A program made the translations under genes and the position numbers. Positions 17,128 through 24,464 of a stretch of DNA of 64,000 nt are shown in pieces (position 1 is the stretch's first letter; each line of letters begins with the position of its first letter). Where the stretch lies: NCBI GenBank assembly GCA_020633555.1, contig JACKDL010000026.1, positions 18,200 to 82,199 of the forward strand, written 5' to 3'. Under the pieces are notes generated by a model. The model was not told the DNA's origin. It did not search any database and worked only from the letters and a program-made list of their open reading frames with translations. This DNA is from Myxococcales bacterium. Lineage in GTDB: Bacteria; Myxococcota_A; Bradymonadia; UBA7976; UBA1532.

Positions 17128-17850
17128 ATGTTCGGCCTGATCGTGGCGCTGGCTGTCACCCCCGCCGCCCCCACCCCCGGCCCCACCGATGTGGTGGTCT
17201 ACCACGACCTGCTCGTGGCCTGTCACCGACCCACCGTGGGCTGGTTCACCGGCCCGGCCTGCGAGGCGGCCGCCCTGGGCGGCACGCTGCGCAAACAGGG
17301 GGTGGGCGAGCGCAAGCTGGCCATGAAGGCCACCGACGCGAGCTGTGGGGGCACCGAGGGCTACCGGGCGCTGGGCAGCGGCCACAGCGACGGGCTGTGG
17401 AGCACCCGCGCGCAGGCGCCGGCCATCACGCCGCTGCCCACCGCGCTGAAGGCCGGCGATCGCAAGGCGCTGCGGGCGCTGTTGGCGGCCGACTTCGCTG
17501 AGCACGCCGCGGCCTGGCGCACCTGGGTCGAAGAGAAGGACGCCGTGGCCATGGATCCCACCGCTTTCAAGGTGGTGGCGGCGGCCCGGGTGGGGGACGC
17601 CCGCTACCTGAGCCTCCAGGGCATGACCCGTGAGTTCCGGGCGCTCGTGCGGCTGGGCAAGGCGGGTGGGGCGGTCCTGGCCCGCGACGCCTACGGGCCG
17701 GTGACCCTGGCCGCGGCGCTGGACGCGGACGGCGACGGCGAGCCCGAGCTCTGGGTGGCCGAGGGCGGCGAGACCGAGCGCAGCTACACGCTGCTGCGCT
17801 TCATCGACGGGCGGCCGAGCCCCATCGCCAGCCTGGGCTGCGGCGACTGA
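17128..17850 (+). CDS. Secreted protein of unknown function with an EF-hand/FG-GAP-like motif
   Basis: A 240-aa protein preceded by a strong ribosome site (ccaggagg). The first 14 residues (MFGLIVALAVTPAA) look like a short signal peptide. Near the C-terminus LDADGDGEPELWVAEGG is a DxDxDGxxE calcium-binding loop of the FG-GAP/EF-hand kind, common in extracytoplasmic proteins. Four cysteines lie in the first half (ACHRP, PACEA, ASCGG) and one near the end. I do not recognise the family. Confidence 0.6.
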   Translation: MFGLIVALAVTPAAPTPGPTDVVVYHDLLVACHRPTVGWFTGPACEAAALGGTLRKQGVGERKLAMKATDASCGGTEGYRALGSGHSDGLWSTRAQAPAITPLPTALKAGDRKALRALLAADFAEHAAAWRTWVEEKDAVAMDPTAFKVVAAARVGDARYLSLQGMTREFRALVRLGKAGGAVLARDAYGPVTLAAALDADGDGEPELWVAEGGETERSYTLLRFIDGRPSPIASLGCGD

Positions 17851-17886
17851 CGCCGCGCCCTTCTCCCGGTTGTGTCGCGGCCCGGC

Positions 17887-19071
17887 TCAGCCCCCCACGG
17901 GCTCCAGCCGCACGGCGATGACGCAGTCGCTCTGCCCCTCGGCCCGCAGGATGACCTCGACCTGGCCGCCCAGCCGCCGCCGGCCCCAGGTGTCTTCGGT
18001 CACGTCGCGATCGCTGCGCTGGCTGATCCGCCGCCCCTCACCGTTCACCAGGAACAGCGCCCCTGCGGGGTTGCGATTCTCGGTGTGTCGGCTGCGGATG
18101 ACGATGTCGTAGTCGGCCGCCACGACGTCGTCGAAGCGGAAGATGGCGTCGCCCACCCGGTTGCCGCCGGCCCGGTAGAGGCCCTCGCAGTCGGTGGGTA
18201 CGTGTTCGTCGCCGGCCGCGGTGAAGGCGTAGGCCCGGGCGGGGTTGTTCTCGCAGCCCACCACCCAGGTGCGGCGGTTCGTGTACTCGGCCCGGGGGTA
18301 GCGGATCTCACGGACCACGGCGTCCGGCGGGGGCGGCGGGGGCGCCGCCTGGCACTCGGCCACCCGGGCCCGCACGGTGAGCTGCACGTTGGCGATGCCG
18401 AAGTAGCTGCGGTCCAGCGGGCCGGGACCGAACTCGATGCGGTTGGTGCCCGCCACCACGTCGCCGGTCACGTCCACCGCGCCGGTGCCCGCGGCGTTGT
18501 CCCAGGCCAGATCGGCCGGCAGGTCATACGGGCCCTGGCCGTTCACGTAGATGCGCCCCTCCTCGCCCGGGTGATCCGCGTCGTGGCTGTCGAAGCGCAG
18601 GATGGCCTCGTCGATCAGCGCCGGATCGGGCAAGCCGTCCACCCGGAAGGTCAGCCGCTCCGGCGAGGCGGGCCCCACGTCGATCTCCACCCGGGCGGCG
18701 CCGAAGGTCACCGATCGGTACTGGCAGTCCCGGGCGGCGGGCAGGGGATCCATGTCGGGCGGGGGCGGCGCCAGATCGGGCGGGGGCGGTGCCAGGTCGG
18801 GCGGGGGCGGTGCCAGGTCGGGCGCGGGGCCCTCATCGGGGGGCACGCCGCGGTCCTCGGGCAAGCCGCCGCCATCGGGGTCCGGCGCGGGGCCCCGGTC
18901 GGCCTCGCCGCCCACCCCACGGTCCATGCCCGAGCCGCCATCCAGGGTGCCGGCCTCGGCCGGCCCGGCGTCTGCCGCGGGGCCGTTGAGATCCAGGGTG
19001 GCGCCGGTGCAGGCCACCAGCATCGCGGCGAGCGCCGCCAGGGCGACGTACCGCGTGGCCGTGCGTGCCAT
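17887..19071 (-). CDS. Lipoprotein with PPPPDLA repeats and two beta domains
   Basis: A 394-aa protein. The lipobox (AMLVAC) is followed by a long Asp/Gly/Pro linker that ends in repeated APPPPDL units. Two globular, beta-rich regions follow. The first (about 115-235) has FRVDGLPDPALIDEAILRF and IEFGPGPLDRSYFGIANVQL, which look like a lectin/galactose-binding-type sandwich. After a second poly-Pro spacer, the last 140 residues have VGDAIFRFDDVVAADYDIVI and DVTEDTWGRRRLGG, resembling a carbohydrate-binding module. The binding role is inference. ATG 19071 has a gaggagg ribosome site. It is divergent from the amylase gene, with which it may share substrates. Confidence 0.6.
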   Translation of the reverse strand: MARTATRYVALAALAAMLVACTGATLDLNGPAADAGPAEAGTLDGGSGMDRGVGGEADRGPAPDPDGGGLPEDRGVPPDEGPAPDLAPPPPDLAPPPPDLAPPPPDMDPLPAARDCQYRSVTFGAARVEIDVGPASPERLTFRVDGLPDPALIDEAILRFDSHDADHPGEEGRIYVNGQGPYDLPADLAWDNAAGTGAVDVTGDVVAGTNRIEFGPGPLDRSYFGIANVQLTVRARVAECQAAPPPPPPDAVVREIRYPRAEYTNRRTWVVGCENNPARAYAFTAAGDEHVPTDCEGLYRAGGNRVGDAIFRFDDVVAADYDIVIRSRHTENRNPAGALFLVNGEGRRISQRSDRDVTEDTWGRRRLGGQVEVILRAEGQSDCVIAVRLEPVGG

Positions 19072-19140
19072 GGGAACCTCCTCGAGTCGCAGACACCCCA
19101 TGGTGGCCTTTTGGGCGGCTCGGGGCCAGCGCACGGGCGC

Positions 19141-19156
19141 TGGTACGGAATATGCT
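19141..19156 (+). promoter_or_regulatory. Candidate sigma-54 promoter of the amylase lipoprotein gene
   Basis: TGGTAC, five bases, then ATGCT. The GG and GC elements are ten bases apart as required, with two deviations from consensus (T for C in the -24 box, A for T in the -12 box). It lies about 45 bases before ATG 19202, in the divergent region shared with the lipoprotein gene at 17887-19071. Confidence 0.4.
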
Positions 19157-19201
19157 GCCCGACGGGCCCAGGGCCCCGCGCCGGGGCCACCAGGAGCCGC
19201 C

Positions 19202-21349
19202 ATGTTCGCCCGCCGTACGCCCCACGCCCTGCTGTGCTTGAGCCTTGGCCTGTTCGCCTGCGACGGCGGGGGTGGCGGGCCGAGTCACCAGGGGCCAGCC
19301 GAGGCGTCACCGGCCCAGTGCCCGGGCCCCGACTGCCCCGGCTGCCCGGGTCCCGCCTGCGGCCCGCAGAGCCCGGCGCCCGCCAAGGCCGACGGCAGCC
19401 GACCCGAGCTGGCCCACCCGGCGGCCGTCGAGTGGATCCTGTACGAGCTGCAGGCCCGCTCGGCCAACGCCTGCCACCTGGACCTGGGCGAGCCCTGGCA
19501 GCGCGAGGCCTGCGCGCAGAAGTGGGCGCCCGCCGTGCGCTACCACGCCAGCGAGGGCACCTGCGCCGAGCTGGACGACCTGGAGGCCATCAAGCTGGGC
19601 ACCCTGGACGACGTGCTGGCGGACACCGACGACCCCCGCGCCGGCATCACCCTGCGCTACATCGACGAGCGGGTGGGCGCCAACGCCCTGTGGCTCATGC
19701 CGGTGTTCCCCAACAACGATCGCGAGGCGCTGCCGCACCCCTGCGACAACCTGGGCTCGCCCTACGCCGTCACCGACTACTGGCACGTGCGGCCCAGCCT
19801 GTCGCGGGCCTGCGTGGCCCTGGGGCAGGACGAGTACAGCCTGGACGGGGACCCCGAGCCGGACGCCCCGTGCTTCGGCGACGACGCGCTGCAGCAGGTC
19901 ATCGACGCCGCCCACGCCCGGGGCATGAAGGTGATGCTGGACGTGGCCTTCAACCACTTCGGCCACGGCTACCGGATGTACGACGACCTGCGCGGCGTGC
20001 AGGTGCGCGACCGGCTGGACGCGGGGGAGGGCCTGGACCTGCTCTGGGACTTCGAGGCCACCCACGACGACGCCCTGCTGCACCCCGGGCCCACCGACGA
20101 CCTGGCCGATCTGGCCACGCTGCCCCCCCACGCCGCCGAGGATCTGGCCCTGCTCCAGGCCCGCTGCCCCGATCTGGCCGGGCAGGCCCTGCTGCGGGGC
20201 TTCGCCATGTGGCGCAACGCCCTGGACCACGAGCGGGCGGCCTTCGACTGCGCGGCGGGCAGCCTGGAGCAGGCGCTGCCGGGCTTCTACCTGGCCCAGG
20301 ACCGCTGGTCGCCCGCGCCGACGGCCAGCGATGTGTTCCGCAACGACTGGCGGGACGTGAAGTTCCTGTTCCACCAGGCCACGAACACCGCCCACAGCCA
20401 CAGCTACGTCCGCAACCGCGAGTACCTGGTGCGGGTGCTGAACCACTGGGTGGCCCGGGGGGTCGACGGCTTCCGCTTGGACCACAGCACCGACTTCAAC
20501 AACGGCCTGAGCACCGAGTTCTGGCGCTATGTGTTGGCCAAGGTGAACCACTACGCCGCCCTGCGCGGCCAGGATCGGCCGGTGTACCTGGCCGAGGAGT
20601 TCTTCACCCAGGACGGCATGGCCGATCTGGTGGACATCCTCACCGAGGGCTACGTGACCGACATCACCGCCCGCCGCGGCCAGACCAAGGACGCCGGCCG
20701 GGTGGAGTGGGTGCTGGCCAACGCCGAGCGCTTCAACGGCCGGGCGAATGTCATGGCCGCCCTGGAGACCCACGACGAGCACCGCCTGACCGAGGGCACC
20801 GGCTTCGACGTGTGGACCGGCGCGGGCTTCCACGGGCTGGGCCTCACCGCGCACACCACCCCCATGGTGCTCATGGGACAGCCCCTGGGATCGCACGCGG
20901 GGGTGGGCTTCAAGCGCTCGACCCTGCTCGAGGCGCGCTTCGCCGATCACGACCTTGATCCGCTGGTGGAGTTCTACGGCGCCCTGCACCACGCCCGGCG
21001 CGCCCACGCGAACCGGGCGCTGCGGGCGGCGCCGCGGCACTTCTTGCGCACGGCCGAGGGCAACGTGGATCAGCGGATCTTCGCCCAGGTGAAGTGGTCG
21101 GGCGACGGCAACGTGGTGTTCGTGGTCCACAACCTGTGGCCCGGCGCCGTGCAGCAGCGCTATGTGATCCCCCCCCACATCGCCGACGCCCTCTGGCTGC
21201 GCGCCGGCCGCGACTACCGCTTGGTGGATGTGTTCACCGAGCAGCCCATGGGCGCCTGCCGCGATGGCGGGGCGCTGGCGCAGGATCTGTTCGTGGCGCT
21301 GGCCGCCGACGAGCGGCTGCAGTGGCTGCGGCTGGAGGTCTGCGACTGA
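19202..21349 (+). CDS. GH13 alpha-amylase-family lipoprotein
   Basis: A 715-aa glycoside hydrolase tethered by a lipobox (LGLFAC, Cys20) and a Cys/Pro-rich linker. The (beta/alpha)8 barrel shows the GH13 regions: region I MLDVAFNHFG, region II GVDGFRLDHS (nucleophile Asp427), region III VYLAEEFF (acid/base Glu465) and region IV ALETHDEHRL (His524-Asp525). A large insertion (DDALLHPGPTDDLADLATLP) lies between regions I and II. The C-terminal 130 residues form a beta domain. It is expected to hydrolyse or transfer alpha-1,4-glucans outside the cytoplasm; the exact specificity is unknown. ATG 19202 follows a ccaggagccgc ribosome site. A 5-bp GC dyad (21350-21364) lies between its stop and the convergent Uma2 gene. 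Confidence 0.9.
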   Translation: MFARRTPHALLCLSLGLFACDGGGGGPSHQGPAEASPAQCPGPDCPGCPGPACGPQSPAPAKADGSRPELAHPAAVEWILYELQARSANACHLDLGEPWQREACAQKWAPAVRYHASEGTCAELDDLEAIKLGTLDDVLADTDDPRAGITLRYIDERVGANALWLMPVFPNNDREALPHPCDNLGSPYAVTDYWHVRPSLSRACVALGQDEYSLDGDPEPDAPCFGDDALQQVIDAAHARGMKVMLDVAFNHFGHGYRMYDDLRGVQVRDRLDAGEGLDLLWDFEATHDDALLHPGPTDDLADLATLPPHAAEDLALLQARCPDLAGQALLRGFAMWRNALDHERAAFDCAAGSLEQALPGFYLAQDRWSPAPTASDVFRNDWRDVKFLFHQATNTAHSHSYVRNREYLVRVLNHWVARGVDGFRLDHSTDFNNGLSTEFWRYVLAKVNHYAALRGQDRPVYLAEEFFTQDGMADLVDILTEGYVTDITARRGQTKDAGRVEWVLANAERFNGRANVMAALETHDEHRLTEGTGFDVWTGAGFHGLGLTAHTTPMVLMGQPLGSHAGVGFKRSTLLEARFADHDLDPLVEFYGALHHARRAHANRALRAAPRHFLRTAEGNVDQRIFAQVKWSGDGNVVFVVHNLWPGAVQQRYVIPPHIADALWLRAGRDYRLVDVFTEQPMGACRDGGALAQDLFVALAADERLQWLRLEVCD

Positions 21350-21373
21350 CCGCCCCCAAGGCGGCCCACCCCG

Positions 21374-21958
21374 TCAGGCCGGCTCTTCGTCCAGCAGATC
21401 CAGATCGGCGTACAGATCCTCGAAGCGCAGGCTCACCCCCAGGGTGGGCAGCTCCACCGGGCCCTCGGTGAGGAAGGTCATCTGCCAGCGCCCGTCGGCG
21501 GTGCGCAGGCGGTGCTCCACCTGCTGCCCGTCCTGCGAGATCAGCAGGTACTCCTGCAGGCTGGGCAGGCGCCGGTAGTGGTTGAACTTGCTGCCCTGGT
21601 CGTAGTCGGCGGTGCTGGGGGACAGCACCTCCACGATCAGCGTGGGGTTGATGATCGCCTGGGGGTCGTCCTGGGCCCGCTGGTTCTTGCCGCACACCAC
21701 CGCCACGTCGGGGTAGAAGCTGCTGCCCGTGGCGGGCACCCGGATGCGCTGGTCGCCCACGAGCGGGTTGCAGGGCTTGCCGCGCAGGGCGTTGCCCAAG
21801 GCGAGCACGGCGTTGGTCACGATCCGGGCGTGGCGCTGCGTGCCGCCGGACATGGCGTAGATCTCGCCGTTGACGTACTCGCTGCGTTCTGGCGCCTCGG
21901 CCTCCAAGGCCAGGTACTCCTCCAAGGTGTGCTTCACGCGCTCAGCGGCCTGGCCCAC
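21374..21958 (-). CDS. Uma2-family PD-(D/E)XK nuclease-like protein
   Basis: A 194-aa protein of the Uma2 (DUF820) family, which has a restriction-endonuclease-like fold of uncertain role. Visible core: EYVNGEIYAMSGG near the start, FYPDVAVVCG (the PD), LIVEVLSPST (the D/E-x-K strand variant) and DQGSKFNHYRRLPSLQEYLLI. The GTG start at 21958 is chosen for its ggaggt ribosome site and because the family N-terminus follows. A paralogue is at 50240-50833. The family is often multi-copy in cyanobacteria and myxobacteria; these two copies lie far apart and in different contexts. Confidence 0.88.
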   Translation of the reverse strand: MGQAAERVKHTLEEYLALEAEAPERSEYVNGEIYAMSGGTQRHARIVTNAVLALGNALRGKPCNPLVGDQRIRVPATGSSFYPDVAVVCGKNQRAQDDPQAIINPTLIVEVLSPSTADYDQGSKFNHYRRLPSLQEYLLISQDGQQVEHRLRTADGRWQMTFLTEGPVELPTLGVSLRFEDLYADLDLLDEEPA

Positions 21959-22131
21959 GGGGCACCTCCAGCTCGTCGACCTGCGCAGGGTAGCACAAAC
22001 GGCGCCGGTCAAGGCTGGCCGCGTCGGCCCGCGCGGCTCGTCAGGTGTGGCCCCGCGACGCGGCGAAGACCTGTCCAGCGCGTCGGCAGGCCGTGATCGT
22101 CTTCTGCGCGCGGCCGGGGCATGATGCCCCC

Positions 22132-24375
22132 ATGCGCCGCCCGCCCCGCCTCACCATGTCCCGCGAGGCCCGATCCGTCGGGCGCCTGCTGGGCGTGTAC
22201 TCGGCCCTGGGGGTCATCGCGGGCGGCTTCTCGGTGGCCTTCGCGCAGGCCCTGGACGCCCTGAGCCACCGGCTGCTGCCCAATCTGCCGCCTGTGCTCG
22301 ACGGCTGGCCCACGCCACAGCACATCCAGCTTCTGCTGTGGCCCACCCTGGGCGGACTGGTGGTGGGGCTGCTGGCCTTCCGGCTGGCCCCCGAGGTCAT
22401 GGGCTCGGGCATCGACCACGTGGTCGAGACGTACCTGCGGCGGCGCGGCCGCATGCGGCGGCGCGTGCCCTGGGTGAAGGGCCTGGCCAGCACGGCCACC
22501 CTGGCCACCGGCGGCTCGGCGGGCCTCGAGGGGCCCGTGGGGCAGATGAGCGCGGCCATCGGCGCGTGGCTGGGGCAGCGGCTGGATCTGAACGCCGGCG
22601 AGCGCCGGGCGCTGATCATGGCCGGCTTCGCGGCCGGCATCGGCGCCGTGTTCCACGCGCCCATGGCCGCCGCCATCTTCGCCGCCGAGGTGGCCTACCG
22701 CGACATCGACATCGAGCACGAGGTGCTGGTGCCGGCCATCATCGCCAGCACGGTGGCCCACGGTCTGTTCATGGTGAGCGGCGCGCCGGCCCTGTTCCTG
22801 GTGCCCCCCGTGGCCTTCCGCAGTGGCCTGGAGCTGTTGCCCTACACGGCGCTGGGGGCCGTGCTGGCGGTGGGCGCCTGGGCCTTCGTCACGGCCCACC
22901 GCCAGGTGCGGGCGCGCATCGGCCAGTCCAGCCGCTACCCCCACTGGCTGCGCCCCGCGCTGGGGGGGCTGGGGGTGGGGCTCATCGGCGTGCTCTTCCC
23001 GGCGGTGCTGGGTCGCGGCTACGGCATCATCGAGCTGGCCCTGTCGGCCGACGGCGCGGCGGGCATGCTGCTGGCGCTGGCGCTGGCCAAGCTGGCCGCC
23101 ACCGCGCTCACCGTGGGCAGCGGTGGCGCGGGCGGCCTGTTCGCGCCCTCGCTGGTCATCGGGGGCGCCCTGGGCGGCCTGGTGGGGCAGCTCGCCAGCC
23201 ACGCGCTGCCCGACCTGGGCATCGCGCCGGCCAGCTTCGTGGTGGTGGGCATGGCGGGCTTCTTCGCGGCGGTCAGCAACGCCCCGCTGAGCACCGTGAT
23301 CATGGTCAGCGAGCTGTCGGGCAGCTACCGGCTGGTGGTGCCCACCCTGTGGGTCTGCACGCTCACCTGGCTGCTGGCCCGCAAGGTGTCGCTGTTCGAC
23401 GCCCAGGTCCCCACGCGGGTGGACGCCCCCTTCCGGCTGGCCGACATGATGGGGGCCGTGCTGCACCGCATGACCGTGCGCGACGCGCTGGGCGACGCGC
23501 CGGAACCGCCGGTGACCGTGCCGCCCAACCTGCCGCTGCGCGACCTGGTGGAGCTGTTTGCGCACACCCCGCAGGCCGTGTTCCCCATCCTGGACGCCAA
23601 CGGCCGCATGCAGGGCGTGGTGGACGGCCGCCTGCTGCGGCGGACCCTGGCCGAGCGTGGCGTGGACACCCTGCTCATCGCCAACGACTTCGAGTCCGAC
23701 GCCACCCTGCTGCGGGCCGATGCCTCGCTGTACGACGCCATCACCGCCATGACCACCTCGGGCTACGACGAGCTGCCGGTGGTGCAGGCCGACGGCACGT
23801 TGCTGGGCATCCTGTCGCGGCGGCAGGTGGTCAACGCCTACCACCGGCGCATGCTGGACCGGGCCACACCCGAGGAGCCCACGCCCCCGGACGCGGGCGA
23901 CGAGGGGGTCGATCTGGCCGCCGCCATCCAGCGCGGCGGCGTGCTGCACGACGTGCCGGGCGCCACCCCCGACGCCGTGCTGGCCGCCATGGTGGAGCGG
24001 GCCCGCCTGGGCCCCGGTTGCGACGCCGTGAAGCTGCTGCAGCTCTTGCGCGACCGCGAGTCGCTGATGAGCACGGGCGTGGGCGAGGGCCTGGCCCTGC
24101 CGCACCCCCACGCTCAGGTGCTGCCGGGCATCGACAAGCCTCGGGTGGTCATCGGCCTGCTGGCCGAGCCCGTGGACTGGCAAGCCTTCGACGGCGCGCC
24201 GGTGGACACGGTGTGTCTGCTGCTGGGCCCCAGCGGCGACGTGCACCTGGAGCTGCTGGGCGCGCTCGCCCGCGCCCTGCACGATCCGGCGCTGCGCACG
24301 CTGCTCAAACAGCGCGCCGACGGAGCCGCGATCATCGAGCGAATTCAAGCCCTTGAGCCGGCCCACGCCCCCTGA
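22132..24375 (+). CDS. ClC chloride channel/transporter fused to CBS pair and PTS EIIA domain
   Basis: A 747-aa protein with three parts. Residues about 15-430 form the ClC membrane domain with all filter motifs: GSGID (91-95, GSGIP-like), GLEGP (131-135, with gating Glu133) and GGLFAPSL. Residues about 440-565 form a CBS pair (VLHRMTVRDAL ... YDELPVVQADGTLLGILSRRQVVNAY), which usually binds adenine nucleotides. Residues about 600-742 match the PTS EIIA type 2 (fructose/nitrogen) fold, with GEGLALPHPHAQ (His658 at the phosphorylated position) and HLELLGALARAL. This last domain suggests regulation of anion transport by PTS phosphorylation (inference). ATG 22132 opens the gene; the divergent neighbour is the Uma2 gene. 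Confidence 0.88.
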   Translation: MRRPPRLTMSREARSVGRLLGVYSALGVIAGGFSVAFAQALDALSHRLLPNLPPVLDGWPTPQHIQLLLWPTLGGLVVGLLAFRLAPEVMGSGIDHVVETYLRRRGRMRRRVPWVKGLASTATLATGGSAGLEGPVGQMSAAIGAWLGQRLDLNAGERRALIMAGFAAGIGAVFHAPMAAAIFAAEVAYRDIDIEHEVLVPAIIASTVAHGLFMVSGAPALFLVPPVAFRSGLELLPYTALGAVLAVGAWAFVTAHRQVRARIGQSSRYPHWLRPALGGLGVGLIGVLFPAVLGRGYGIIELALSADGAAGMLLALALAKLAATALTVGSGGAGGLFAPSLVIGGALGGLVGQLASHALPDLGIAPASFVVVGMAGFFAAVSNAPLSTVIMVSELSGSYRLVVPTLWVCTLTWLLARKVSLFDAQVPTRVDAPFRLADMMGAVLHRMTVRDALGDAPEPPVTVPPNLPLRDLVELFAHTPQAVFPILDANGRMQGVVDGRLLRRTLAERGVDTLLIANDFESDATLLRADASLYDAITAMTTSGYDELPVVQADGTLLGILSRRQVVNAYHRRMLDRATPEEPTPPDAGDEGVDLAAAIQRGGVLHDVPGATPDAVLAAMVERARLGPGCDAVKLLQLLRDRESLMSTGVGEGLALPHPHAQVLPGIDKPRVVIGLLAEPVDWQAFDGAPVDTVCLLLGPSGDVHLELLGALARALHDPALRTLLKQRADGAAIIERIQALEPAHAP

Positions 24376-24464
24376 CCGGCCGCGGTCCCATGCGTCGCTT
24401 GCGGGCGCGCATCCCGCGGGGCACCCTGCGCCGGCACCCAAGGGGGTGGGAGAGGGGGAGACAG

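Noticed and set aside
19202..21349. Possible trehalose synthase or branching-enzyme annotation for the amylase lipoprotein
   Set aside because: GH13 catalytic residues are clear but nothing I can see separates subfamilies; kept as GH13.
21350..21364. CCGCC-N5-GGCGG dyad after the amylase stop as a terminator
   Set aside because: Stem of only 5 bp and no T-run; mentioned with the gene but not called.
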